DNA of 64,000 nucleotides from Bradyrhizobium sp. CER78 (GTDB lineage Bacteria > Pseudomonadota > Alphaproteobacteria > Rhizobiales > Xanthobacteraceae). Each line of letters starts with the position of its first letter. Positions within the stretch are counted from its first letter, which is position 1. Below are positions 1 through 6,840 of the stretch, in pieces. The position numbers and the translations under genes are program-made. The stretch lies in assembly GCF_029846235.1 (NCBI RefSeq), contig NZ_JARVWP010000002.1, positions 496,001 through 560,000 of the forward strand, in the 5' to 3' direction. The notes beneath the pieces were generated by a model. It ran no database searches, had not been told where the DNA came from, and saw only the letters and a list, made by a program, of their open reading frames with translations.

Positions 1-84
1 TGGATCGACGACAATCTCGGTCCCTTGCTGGTCGGCCAGGCCACCGCTGTTGCGGGTCCAGTGATCGTGCACACAATGGCATGA
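1..84 (+). CDS. C-terminal end of an unidentified protein (partial)
   Basis: Frame 1 is open from the window edge and stops with TGA at 82-84, giving about 27 residues ending VAGPVIVHTMA. I do not recognise the family. The only support that this is the used frame is that a second, out-of-frame copy of the same gene end lies at 98-140 and still reads VAGPVIVHTMA followed by a stop, with only synonymous differences. The start lies outside the window. Confidence 0.3.
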   Translation, partial: WIDDNLGPLLVGQATAVAGPVIVHTMA

Positions 85-140
85 TGGCCGCAACAGGGTT
101 GCGGGTCCAGTGATCGTGCACACGATGGCGTAACGGCCGC
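49..140 (+). repeat. Imperfect 43-bp direct repeat of a gene end, period 49 bp
   Basis: Copies at 49-91 and 98-140 share their first 26 bases exactly and differ at four positions, all transitions. Each copy read from its first base encodes the same 11 residues and a stop (TGA in the first, TAA in the second). The period of 49 puts the copies in different frames, so the second is not a simple in-frame extension of the first. Confidence 0.7.
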
Positions 141-234
141 TCCTCCGGCAAACTTCACCCGGCAGAACTTTCCCGCGGCACGTCAGGCGCGCGCCGCGTG
201 GTCGCGATCTGCTTGAAAACACTGAGCTGGCGCA

Positions 235-250
235 TGGCACGCCATTTGCT
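235..250 (+). promoter_or_regulatory. Sigma-54 (RpoN) -24/-12 promoter
   Basis: TGGCAC at 235-240, a 5-base spacer and TTGCT at 246-250 match the sigma-54 consensus TGGCAC-N5-TTGCW. The -12 element is about 39 bases before the ATG at 289. The same architecture is seen before flgE at 22239-22254 and, with one mismatch, before flgI at 10825-10840. Confidence 0.7.
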
Positions 251-288
251 CCGCGATTGCAGCATTGCAACGGGGACAGCGCGCGCAG

Positions 289-627
289 ATGACGTCCATC
301 TCGGCCTTCGGATCGGTCACAGCCGGCATAACGACTGGCACATTGAAGAAGCCGCTGACGGCCGATGCTTCCGGGTCCACGCAAGCCACCGGCGGCAGCT
401 CTTCCGACGACAGCGTCGAGCAGAAGTTTCTCAAATACGCGAAGATGAGCCCGATGGACCGCATGCGCGCCAACATCCTCAAGAGCATGGGACTGTCGGA
501 ACAAGACCTGAAGACCATGACGCCGGATCAGCGCGCCGCGGTCGAGCAGAAGATCAAGGAGCTGATCGAGCAGGCGTTCCAGAAGAACGCCGGCAAGGCC
601 GGCCAGGCGGTCGACATCTCGGCCTAG
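289..627 (+). CDS. Small conserved-type hypothetical protein, sigma-54 linked
   Basis: A 112-residue protein of unknown function. The first 45 residues are Ser/Thr/Gly-rich and look disordered. The rest is strongly helical and charged, with a segment reading SPMDRMRANILKSMGLSEQD followed by a second helix ending near residue 100. There is no signal peptide, membrane segment or cysteine. ATG 289 is preferred over an upstream in-frame TTG at 265 because it is nearer the end of the GGGGAC-like purine run (272-277) and leaves room for the transcription start behind the sigma-54 promoter at 235-250. It stands alone. Promoter type and proximity to the flagellar cluster suggest a motility or nitrogen-regulon role, but this is inference. 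Confidence 0.75.
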   Translation: MTSISAFGSVTAGITTGTLKKPLTADASGSTQATGGSSSDDSVEQKFLKYAKMSPMDRMRANILKSMGLSEQDLKTMTPDQRAAVEQKIKELIEQAFQKNAGKAGQAVDISA

Positions 628-663
628 AGGGGCCGCGTGCGGCGCGACGCACGACCGAAATTG

Positions 664-852
664 CTAGATCGGATAGCGCCATTTGAGCGCGCGCCGCACG
701 AACACCAGAGCCACGGCATCCACGAGGAGCGCGAGCCAAAGCAACGCCGGCGTCGACCGCAAGCTCATGCCGCCGCGATCACCGGAATTGGCCGTCAGCA
801 ACGCCGAGATCGCGTCCGGGTCCGACGATGTGGCGAGCCGGGTTGTGATCAT
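664..852 (-). CDS. Possible small single-pass membrane protein
   Basis: The frame reads MITTRLATSSDPD at its start and ends in a hydrophobic stretch of about 20 residues followed by RRALKWRYPI, the shape of a C-tail-anchored or single-span membrane peptide of 62 residues. No good ribosome-binding site is visible before ATG 852, and an opposite-strand frame is also open, so this may not be translated. Function unknown. Confidence 0.3.
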   Translation of the reverse strand: MITTRLATSSDPDAISALLTANSGDRGGMSLRSTPALLWLALLVDAVALVFVRRALKWRYPI

Positions 853-970
853 CTTGACGGATGGCCTTAAGGGAGAATTGAGAGTCTGCCGCTCACATGC
901 GTACCACAGCGCACCAGAATGACTCGTACCCCAAACGGCACGCACGGGATAAGGAAAGGCGGTCGTCTCG

Positions 971-1207
971 ATGGACGGATCATTCTGGCGAGGCTTTCTG
1001 TTCGGCGGAGCAGTCGCGCTGATTTTGCCGCTCCTGTTTGCCCACACCATGTCGGATCATTCGACACAAGTCGGTCAGGCCATAGCGTTGCTCATCATGT
1101 TCGCGCCCGGCACCGTGCTTCCGCCTCTCATGTTCGTCGGGGCTCTGGCCGGCGGGTGCATTTTCAGAGCAGTCTCCGCGATCAAGGAACCGTCATCGAA
1201 GAGGTGA
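971..1207 (+). CDS. Small two-span membrane protein, hypothetical
   Basis: A 78-residue frame with two apparent transmembrane helices, around residues 6-25 and 36-68, and a basic C-terminal tail. A purine-rich run (GGAAAGGCGG) lies upstream of ATG 971. I do not recognise the family. It is isolated, between a doubtful minus-strand peptide gene and the convergent DUF1801 gene. It could be a real inner-membrane microprotein or a chance frame; the hydrophobic pattern argues mildly for real. Confidence 0.45.
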   Translation: MDGSFWRGFLFGGAVALILPLLFAHTMSDHSTQVGQAIALLIMFAPGTVLPPLMFVGALAGGCIFRAVSAIKEPSSKR

Positions 1208-1270
1208 CAGGCCAGTTCCGGCCCTGCACGGCCTCAGCGCGCGAGCCGGCGGCTAACACTCAATCGCGGC

Positions 1271-1702
1271 TCACGGCTTCTTCTTCGCGGCTGCGCGAGC
1301 GCCCGCGGCTTTCTTCGCCGACTTCTTCACCGTCTTCTTCGACTTGGCCTGGTTGAGCTCGATCGCGGCACGGATCAGGGCCTTCAGCGCGGGAGCGTTG
1401 ATCTTGTCGCCCTCGAACAGGTCGATCGCGCGCCGCACATTGCCCTCGAAGCCGGTGTTGAACAGCTTGTCGGGGTCCGGGAGCTGAGCGCCATACATGA
1501 AGGTCAGCTTCACCTTGCCCTTGTGCGCATTGCCGACCGCGATGATGCCGTCGCGCGACCACACCGGGCTGCCCATCCACTTCCACTCCTCGATGATGCC
1601 GGGATCGGCGGCGAGGATGCTCTTGCGCAGGCCGGCGAGCGTCTTGCCGCGCCAGTCGGTGAGATCCTCGATCATCTGGTCGATACGTTCCGATGCCGTC
1701 AT
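1271..1702 (-). CDS. DUF1801 (YdhG-like) domain protein with basic tail
   Basis: A 143-residue protein. Residues 1-105 match the DUF1801 pattern: an N-terminal helix pair, EEWKWMGSPVWSRDGIIAVG, then TFMYGAQLPDPDKLFNTGFEG and a C-terminal helix. DUF1801 proteins are small alpha/beta proteins of unsettled function, often encoded beside SRPBCC-domain genes, as here. The last 25 residues are almost only Lys and Ala (KSKKTVKKSAKKAAG...), resembling a histone H1 tail, and may bind nucleic acid. It is the last gene of a minus-strand group with the membrane protein at 1737-1970 and the SRPBCC/ArsR pair. Confidence 0.85.
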   Translation of the reverse strand: MTASERIDQMIEDLTDWRGKTLAGLRKSILAADPGIIEEWKWMGSPVWSRDGIIAVGNAHKGKVKLTFMYGAQLPDPDKLFNTGFEGNVRRAIDLFEGDKINAPALKALIRAAIELNQAKSKKTVKKSAKKAAGARAAAKKKP

Positions 1703-1736
1703 TGCTGCCTCACGTTTCCTCGGCTGCCCTAATCAA

Positions 1737-1970
1737 TCATACTTGCGATGCCGAGGTCGATCCCCCGAGCCGACGCCGCGGCGCCAGATAGGGCAACGCG
1801 AACAGATATAGCCCGCTGAGCAGCATCAGGATCAGCGGGAACAGCGCCAGCAGGCCGATCCAGGTCGCCTGCTGCTGCAGCACCATGGCGACGATGTTGA
1901 TGATGACCGCGATCGTGAAGACGATCGAAAGCCAGCGGTGCGATTGCCTGATCCAGTTGTTCCAGTTCAA
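1737..1970 (-). CDS. Small two-span membrane protein
   Basis: A 77-residue protein starting LNWNNWIRQSHRWLS, with two hydrophobic helices (about residues 15-34 and 42-63) and a basic C-terminus. I place the start at TTG 1970 because a strong ribosome-binding site, AGGAGG, ends five bases upstream. A longer frame to 2120 runs through a palindromic repeat and yields the nonsense peptide LLRFARND typical of that repeat, so it is rejected. The gene lies between the SRPBCC and DUF1801 genes, probably co-transcribed, and the repeat has inserted into the spacer. Function unknown. Confidence 0.7.
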   Translation of the reverse strand: MNWNNWIRQSHRWLSIVFTIAVIINIVAMVLQQQATWIGLLALFPLILMLLSGLYLFALPYLAPRRRLGGSTSASQV

Positions 1971-2005
1971 TGTGACCTCCTGTTTGGGGATATTGTAAGT
2001 ACGAT

Positions 2006-2092
2006 CGTCATTGCGAGCGAAGCGAAGCAATCCATCGCTCCGCACGCGCTGACGCATGGATTGCTTCGTCGCTATCGCTCCTCGCAATGACG
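2006..2092. repeat. Palindromic dispersed repeat (GTCATTGCGAGCGAAGCGAAG type)
   Basis: Arms beginning CGTCATTGCGAGCGAAGCG and ending CGCAATGACG form an imperfect inverted repeat of about 87 bp, with an inner TGGATTGCTTCG/CGAAGCAATCCA stem. Such elements are common between genes in Bradyrhizobium. It separates two genes of one apparent operon and could form a strong RNA hairpin there. Confidence 0.8.
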
Positions 2093-2144
2093 GGGATAGA
2101 TTAGCGAACACCTCAGTCACGGCCGATGGACGACATGATCGGTG

Positions 2145-2576
2145 TCAGCCTTCGCGCACCAGCAGTTGATCGAGCTTCTCGAAAAACTGCTTCCACCCGG
2201 CATGGGCGCCGCCATAGGCCTGCTTCTGATGCGGCTGGAAGCCGGACTGCTCGACGCGCAGATGGGTGCCACGCGCCGTCGGCGTCAGTGTGAAGACCAC
2301 CACGCTCTCGAGATTGTAGGCGGCATCCTCATGCGCGAAATTCCAGGTGTAGGACAGCGTCTTGTGCGGCTCGATGGCGAGCACCTTGCAGTCCAGCACG
2401 CCGCCCCACTCGCCGCGCAGATTGAAGCTGTGCCCGACCTCGGGCTTGAAGTCGTTCTTCATCAGCCACTCCTCCATCAGATGCGGTTGGGTCAGCGCGC
2501 GCCAGAGCTTTTCCGGCGGATGAGGAAACTCGCGCTCGACGATCGCCGAGCGCGTCTCAGGGGTGGTGTTGTTCAT
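2145..2576 (-). CDS. SRPBCC / AHSA1-domain protein
   Basis: A 143-residue START-like helix-grip protein of the Aha1 C-terminal (AHSA1) group. The visible pattern is typical: VEREFPHPPEKLWRALTQP for strand 1 and helix 1, EEWLMKNDF, a central GGVLDCKVLAIEPHKTLSYTW, and the long C-terminal helix GWKQFFEKLDQLL. These proteins have a deep hydrophobic cavity and usually unknown ligands. Its ATG overlaps the stop of the ArsR-type regulator upstream (ATGA at 2573-2576), a translationally coupled pair found in many proteobacteria. The regulator probably controls this operon. Confidence 0.9.
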   Translation of the reverse strand: MNNTTPETRSAIVEREFPHPPEKLWRALTQPHLMEEWLMKNDFKPEVGHSFNLRGEWGGVLDCKVLAIEPHKTLSYTWNFAHEDAAYNLESVVVFTLTPTARGTHLRVEQSGFQPHQKQAYGGAHAGWKQFFEKLDQLLVREG

Positions 2577-2896
2577 TGGTCCATCCTTTTGAGGAGATCT
2601 TCGAGGTGGTCGAACCGGTTCTGCCAGAAGCCGGCCATCTGGCTGGTCCAGTCGATCAGCGGCGCCAGCGCGCCGAGTTGCGCGCTGTAATGCGTCTGCC
2701 GTCCTTCATGGCGATCGCGCACCAGCCCGGCCTGCTTCAGCACGCCGAGATGCTTTGACACCGCCGGCTGAGAAATCCTCGCCCGCGCCGTCAGCGCGCT
2801 GACGGTCTGCTCACCCTCGCGGCACAGGCGCTCGAAGATCGCCCGGCGGGTCGGGTCTGCGAGAGTTCGAAACAGCACGTCGTGAGCGTCTGGCAT
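2573..2896 (-). CDS. ArsR/SmtB-family winged-helix regulator
   Basis: A 107-residue ArsR-type repressor. LFRTLADPTRRAIFERL opens the fold, the recognition region reads ISQPAVSKHLGVLKQAGLV and the wing is DRHEGRQTHYSAQ. No metal-binding cysteine motif (ELCVCD-like) is present, so the effector is probably not a metal; members paired with AHSA1 proteins form a separate non-metal group. ATG 2896 is chosen over a TTG two codons upstream. It heads the minus-strand operon with the SRPBCC protein and probably the membrane and DUF1801 genes. Confidence 0.9.
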   Translation of the reverse strand: MPDAHDVLFRTLADPTRRAIFERLCREGEQTVSALTARARISQPAVSKHLGVLKQAGLVRDRHEGRQTHYSAQLGALAPLIDWTSQMAGFWQNRFDHLEDLLKRMDQ

Positions 2897-3202
2897 TTGC
2901 AATCAATAACCCGTTGATTATGGATAAACGTATAACCAACCAGCTATGAATTAGTCAATAGGAAACTTGCAGAGGTGATTTGAGCCGGAATTTCATGCCG
3001 TTCAGCAGCTCACCCCACCGGCCCTCCCCTTACTCACATAGCCCAATGGTTATTTACGCTGGCGAACGGGTCGTGGATCGCAGGATGGGTGCGATCGGGC
3101 ACCCGGCTTTCCCTGCGCCCTCTTCGGAGAGAGGGCGAAACGAAATGCAAAGCTCGGGCAATCATGTCGCGAGAATGCGAAGCGGCGTCCCCATCCTCAG
3201 CT

Positions 3203-3243
3203 GTCATCGCCCGGCTCGACCGGGCGATCCAGTACGCCGCGGC
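3203..3243. repeat. REP-like palindrome (ATCGCCCGG...CCGGGCGAT)
   Basis: ATCGCCCGG and CCGGGCGAT arms separate a four-base loop, followed by CCAGTACGCCGCGGCC. It is an intergenic repeat type common in Bradyrhizobium. No coding sequence crosses it. Confidence 0.6.
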
Positions 3244-3343
3244 CCATCGGCTCAACAACGACTGCCTCTGGAATACTGTATCACCCGCAGGCGCAGGCGC
3301 GGGTGATGACACCGCGTGTTTGACATCTTGAATCGAGAACCAT

Positions 3344-3470
3344 CCCGTCATCCTGGCGAAAGCCAGGACCCATTACCCCGAAAGCTCATTGCTGCGCGAT
3401 GCTGGGGCGACGATCCCTCTTACAATTCGGCGCGGTGGTGATGGGTCCTGGCTTTCGCCAGGACGACGAC
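3344..3470. repeat. 127-bp inverted repeat (TCCTGGCGAAAGCCAGGA arms)
   Basis: The left arm (3344-3374) reads CGTCATCCTGGCGAAAGCC and onward. The right arm (3439-3470) is nearly its reverse complement. Each arm contains a small hairpin of its own (TCCTGGC/GCCAGGA). This is an intergenic Bradyrhizobium-type repeat, upstream of the carbonic anhydrase gene. Confidence 0.75.
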
Positions 3471-3576
3471 GCGTGGACGTCGCGGCCCCGAGCCCGTCAA
3501 TGCATGTCGTTGCGAAGACCCAGCGCATCACCTACAAATTTCGCGCGGATGCGGTCCTTGTTCATGGAGAACCTTG

Positions 3577-4329
3577 ATGTGCCAGCTCTGCGACGTCACA
3601 CCTCCCGGCCAGCCTTCCCGGCGCCGCTTCCTCGCCGCCGCGGCGTGCACCGCCGCCAGCCTCGCCTTCGTATCATCGGTCTCCGCCAAGGAAACAAAGC
3701 CGCCGCCGAAGCCGCAGAACGTGCTGCCGCCGGACGCCGCGCTCGACCGGCTGGTGAAGGGCAATCTCCGCTATGTCGAAGGCGTGTCGCGGCGGCATGA
3801 TTTCAAGCATGAGCGCGAGGCGCTGGCCGGCGGACAGAATCCGTTCGCCGGCATCCTGAGTTGCGCGGATTCCCGCATCGCACCGGAATACGCTTTCGAC
3901 ACCGGCCGCGGCGATCTGTTCGTCTGCCGCGTCGCCGGCAATTTCGCCAGCGACGAGATGATCGCGAGCCTCGAATATGCATCGTCGGTGCTCGGCGTGC
4001 CGCTGTTCATGGTGCTCGGCCACGACAGCTGCGGGGCGGTCGACGCCGCGATCAAGTCGCTGAAGGACAACACCACCCTGCCCGGCCATCTGCCCTCGCT
4101 CGTCACTGCGATCGCGCCGGCGGTGAAGGCGACCGAGGGCAAGCCGGGCGACCACCTCGCCAACGCCATCAGGCAGAACGTCATGGACAACGTCGCGAAG
4201 CTCAAGACGGCGACGCCGATCCTCAACGCCGCGGTCGATCAGGGCAAGCTCAGGATTGTCGGCGCGGTCTATCGGCTGACCGACGGCAAGGTCGAGCTGG
4301 TCACGGACGGCAAGCGGCCGGCGACTTGA
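3577..4329 (+). CDS. Tat-exported beta-class carbonic anhydrase
   Basis: A 250-residue enzyme for CO2 + H2O to bicarbonate. Zinc-site motifs are intact: CADSR (Cys96, Asp98, Arg100) and HDSCGAV (His149, Cys152). The N-terminus reads PSRRRFLAAAACTAASLAFV and ends near VSA-KE, a twin-arginine signal, so the folded metalloenzyme is probably periplasmic; most bacterial beta-carbonic anhydrases are cytoplasmic, but Tat versions are known. ATG 3577 has GGAGA seven bases upstream; the adjacent TTG 3574 is less likely. The exported SspB-like gene follows after 66 bp on the same strand and may be co-transcribed. Confidence 0.92.
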   Translation: MCQLCDVTPPGQPSRRRFLAAAACTAASLAFVSSVSAKETKPPPKPQNVLPPDAALDRLVKGNLRYVEGVSRRHDFKHEREALAGGQNPFAGILSCADSRIAPEYAFDTGRGDLFVCRVAGNFASDEMIASLEYASSVLGVPLFMVLGHDSCGAVDAAIKSLKDNTTLPGHLPSLVTAIAPAVKATEGKPGDHLANAIRQNVMDNVAKLKTATPILNAAVDQGKLRIVGAVYRLTDGKVELVTDGKRPAT

Positions 4330-4395
4330 ACCTCGGCGCCACCTGCGACCACTGAAGCCAAGAACGACATCGCGTGAGCGAGATGGAGAAGGCGG

Positions 4396-4785
4396 ATGTG
4401 GCGCCGGCGCGGACGGATGGCTGGAGTGCTGCTGCTGGTCGCGGCCTCGTTCCCGGCGCGCGCCGGCGTCGAGCCCTGCAACACCGCACAGAAGCGGATC
4501 GAAATGACCGCGTTGCTCCGCCGTGCCGCGGAGGACCGGCCGGTCAACATCACCTTCGCAACCCGGGCCGATGGCGTGAAGTTGCCCGCCGCCGTGATCG
4601 AGAAGTACCCCGAGGAGATCACGATCATCCTGCAGCACGAATTCGATCGGCTCGTGGTCGGGGATGACGGCTTCGAGGTCGGCGTCTGGTTCAATCGCAA
4701 ATACGCCAGGCTGGCCGTGCCGTTCGACGCGGTCCGAAGCCTGTGGGACGGCAAGGTACTGATGTGTACGAACGATCAACTGTAG
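4396..4785 (+). CDS. SspB-like protein with a signal peptide
   Basis: A 129-residue protein. Residues about 45-118 follow the core of SspB, the ClpXP adaptor that binds ssrA-tagged proteins: ITFATRADGVKLP, then KYPEEITIILQHEFDRLVV, FEVGVWF and RLAVPFDAVRSLWD. The N-terminus is unlike SspB: WRRRGR, a hydrophobic stretch GVLLLVAASF and PARA, an AxA cleavage site followed by GVEPC. This looks like a Sec signal peptide, so the protein would act in the periplasm, where ClpXP is absent. GGAGAAGG upstream supports ATG 4396. The acidic, ClpX-binding C-terminal tail of true SspB is missing. It sits just behind an exported carbonic anhydrase. Family call is from pattern recognition, not a search. Confidence 0.75.
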   Translation: MWRRRGRMAGVLLLVAASFPARAGVEPCNTAQKRIEMTALLRRAAEDRPVNITFATRADGVKLPAAVIEKYPEEITIILQHEFDRLVVGDDGFEVGVWFNRKYARLAVPFDAVRSLWDGKVLMCTNDQL

Positions 4786-4821
4786 GAAACGATAACGTCC
4801 CTACGCAGAAGGCGCGCAAAG

Positions 4822-5607
4822 TCAGATGAACGTCGCTTCCACCTTGCCAAGGCCGTCGAGCTCCATCACGACCACATCACCCGCCTTCAGCCACACCGTC
4901 TTGACCAGGCTGCCGGTCATCACGATCTGGCCGGCATGCAGGCCGCGCCCCTCGGCGGCGAGATGATTGGCAAGCCAGGCGAGCGCGTTGTGGGGATGGC
5001 CAAGCACGTCGGCGCCGGTGCCGCGCCCCTCCTCCTTGTCATTGACGATCGCGCGTCCCACGACCTTGCGCAGATCCGGCACGGTAATGCGCGGCACGGC
5101 CTCGCCGAGCACGCAGCCGGCGGCGAAGAAGTCGTCGGCGATCAGTGTCGGCGCACCGAGCGTCTCCCATTTGACGTAACGGTCATCGACGATCTCGATT
5201 GCGGGATGGTAGGCCTCGATCGCTTCCGCGACCCATTCGGCGGTGAACGGCGCCTCGCTCGCAGCCAGATTGCGCGCCAGCCGCACCGCGATCTCGCATT
5301 CGACGCCGACATGGACGAAATCGGCGGCCGGCAGCTGCACGCCGCTGTCATGCACGACCTTCTCGAACACGCCGCCGCCACAGGGGTGCGGGATGTTGAT
5401 GTACTCCTGCATGACCGCGCTGGTGCAGCCGATCTTGTAGCCGACGAGGCTGCCGACCTGCGGCTGCAACAAATCGTGCAGCGCGTACTGCACCTGGTAG
5501 CCTTCGGCCTCGTCGAGCGGCACGACGTCCTTCGGAAGCGCCTTGAGCGGCGTGCGGTTGCGACGCGCGCTGGCAATCGCCTTAGCGGCCGCGAGGACCC
5601 GATCCAT
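4822..5607 (-). CDS. 2-keto-4-pentenoate hydratase family protein (MhpD-like)
   Basis: A 261-residue member of the fumarylacetoacetase/MhpD fold, which hydrates 2-oxopent-4-enoates or decarboxylates oxalocrotonate in meta-cleavage pathways. GYKIGCTS, the metal-binding region FVHVGVECEIAVRL (two acidic ligands), HPAIEIVDDRY and VMTGSLVKTVWLKAGD are typical. ATG 5607 is preferred over an upstream GTG at 5631 because AGGGAGG lies eight bases before it. No meta-cleavage dioxygenase lies nearby, so the substrate cannot be deduced from context. Confidence 0.88.
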   Translation of the reverse strand: MDRVLAAAKAIASARRNRTPLKALPKDVVPLDEAEGYQVQYALHDLLQPQVGSLVGYKIGCTSAVMQEYINIPHPCGGGVFEKVVHDSGVQLPAADFVHVGVECEIAVRLARNLAASEAPFTAEWVAEAIEAYHPAIEIVDDRYVKWETLGAPTLIADDFFAAGCVLGEAVPRITVPDLRKVVGRAIVNDKEEGRGTGADVLGHPHNALAWLANHLAAEGRGLHAGQIVMTGSLVKTVWLKAGDVVVMELDGLGKVEATFI

Positions 5608-5716
5608 CTGCGCAGCCTCCCTGTTGGTCACGGTGGCGCGGTGGCGCCTTCCGTCTGCTCACGGCAATTCAGCACTCGCCGACGCGTCTGGCAAGCACGC
5701 CGGACGGGAGAGGCTG

Positions 5717-6745
5717 TCAGGCCTTGACCAGGCCAAGCCTGATCAGGCTCTCGGCGGTCGCGAGGATCATCTCCTCATTGCCGCGCGGCCGCCAACCGAG
5801 CAGGTTCTGCGCCTTGGCGCTGGTCGAGCGGCGCACCTTGCCGAGCAGCGGCAGGGCGGCGCGGGCCAGCGGATTGCGCCGCGCGGCGAGCCGCATCATC
5901 CAGTCCGGCGCCTGGAACCGGGGCACTCGCCGCGCCTTGCTGCCGAGTTTCCGGCGCAACAGCCTGGCCACCTGCAGCACCGACATGGTCTCGCCGGCGA
6001 CCGCGAGGAACCGCTCGCCCTTGGCTTTCGGCGAGGTCATGGCGCGCAGATGCAGGTCGGCGACATCGCGCACGTCGACGAGACCGAAATGGATCCGCGG
6101 CACCGCCGGCATCGCGCCGTCGAGCAGCGCCTTGATGATGCCGATCGACTCCGAGAAGTCCGGACCCAGCGCCGGGCCGAACACGGCGGTGGGATTAACC
6201 ACCGCCAGCTCGAGGCCACCTCCTTCGCGCGCGACGAAATCCCAGGCGGCGCGCTCGGCCAGCGTCTTGGATTTCGGATAGGCCTGCACGTCGGGGCCAT
6301 CGAGATTGGTCCAGACGGCCTCGTCGAACGGCTTGGCTTGCGGCGGATGGCCGTAGCCGATCGCCGCAAACGACGACGTCACGACGACGCGCTTCACGCC
6401 GGCCTCGCGCGCCGCGCGCAACACCCGCAGCGTGCCTTCCCGCGCCGGAACGATCAGCTCGTTCTCGTCGTCGGGCACATTGGAGCCGAGCGGCGATGCG
6501 ACATGCAGCACGTAATCGCAGCCGCTGGCCGCATCGCGCCAGCCGTCGTCGCTCAGCAAATCGGCGGTGACGAAGCCGACTTGGTCGGCCGCATCAGCGC
6601 CGCCCTCGCGCAGCATCGCGATCACGTCCTTGCTGCGATCCGGGTTGCGCACCGTGGTTCGCACCACGTGCCCGTCGGCCAGCAGTTGCAGAATGGTATG
6701 CACGCCGATGAAACCCGTTCCGCCCGTGACCAACACCGTGCTCAT
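5717..6745 (-). CDS. NAD(P)-dependent epimerase/dehydratase, dihydroflavonol-reductase-like
   Basis: A 342-residue extended short-chain dehydrogenase. The Rossmann motif TGGTGFIG is at residues 7-14. The catalytic triad region is visible as VVTSSFAAIGYG (Ser) and YPKSKTLAE (YxxxK). Members of this DFR-like group reduce aldehydes or ketones with NADPH. ATG 6745 has GGCGAGGAC directly upstream. It is divergent from the HxlR-type regulator at 6841 with 95 bp between, the classic arrangement in which such a regulator controls the adjacent reductase. Confidence 0.9.
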   Translation of the reverse strand: MSTVLVTGGTGFIGVHTILQLLADGHVVRTTVRNPDRSKDVIAMLREGGADAADQVGFVTADLLSDDGWRDAASGCDYVLHVASPLGSNVPDDENELIVPAREGTLRVLRAAREAGVKRVVVTSSFAAIGYGHPPQAKPFDEAVWTNLDGPDVQAYPKSKTLAERAAWDFVAREGGGLELAVVNPTAVFGPALGPDFSESIGIIKALLDGAMPAVPRIHFGLVDVRDVADLHLRAMTSPKAKGERFLAVAGETMSVLQVARLLRRKLGSKARRVPRFQAPDWMMRLAARRNPLARAALPLLGKVRRSTSAKAQNLLGWRPRGNEEMILATAESLIRLGLVKA

Positions 6746-6840
6746 GTCCTCGCCCTTTCCATGGTTCGGCGGGGTCGGACATCGCACCGCCCACCCTGCA
6801 CAGGCCGCATCTGGTCACTATCTCTGTTCGAGCAAGTAGA

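Larger units (their letters stand above)
2897..3576. other. 680-bp intergenic region with operator candidate and stacked repeats
   Basis: The part next to the ArsR gene (about 2904-2945) is AT-rich and holds imperfect inverted elements built on ATAAC, a plausible autoregulatory operator and promoter. The rest holds no convincing gene. It contains a hairpin at 3116-3137 (CGCCCTC/GAGGGCG), a TCATCGCCCGG-type palindrome at 3203-3243 and a longer inverted repeat at 3344-3470, listed separately. Confidence 0.5.
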
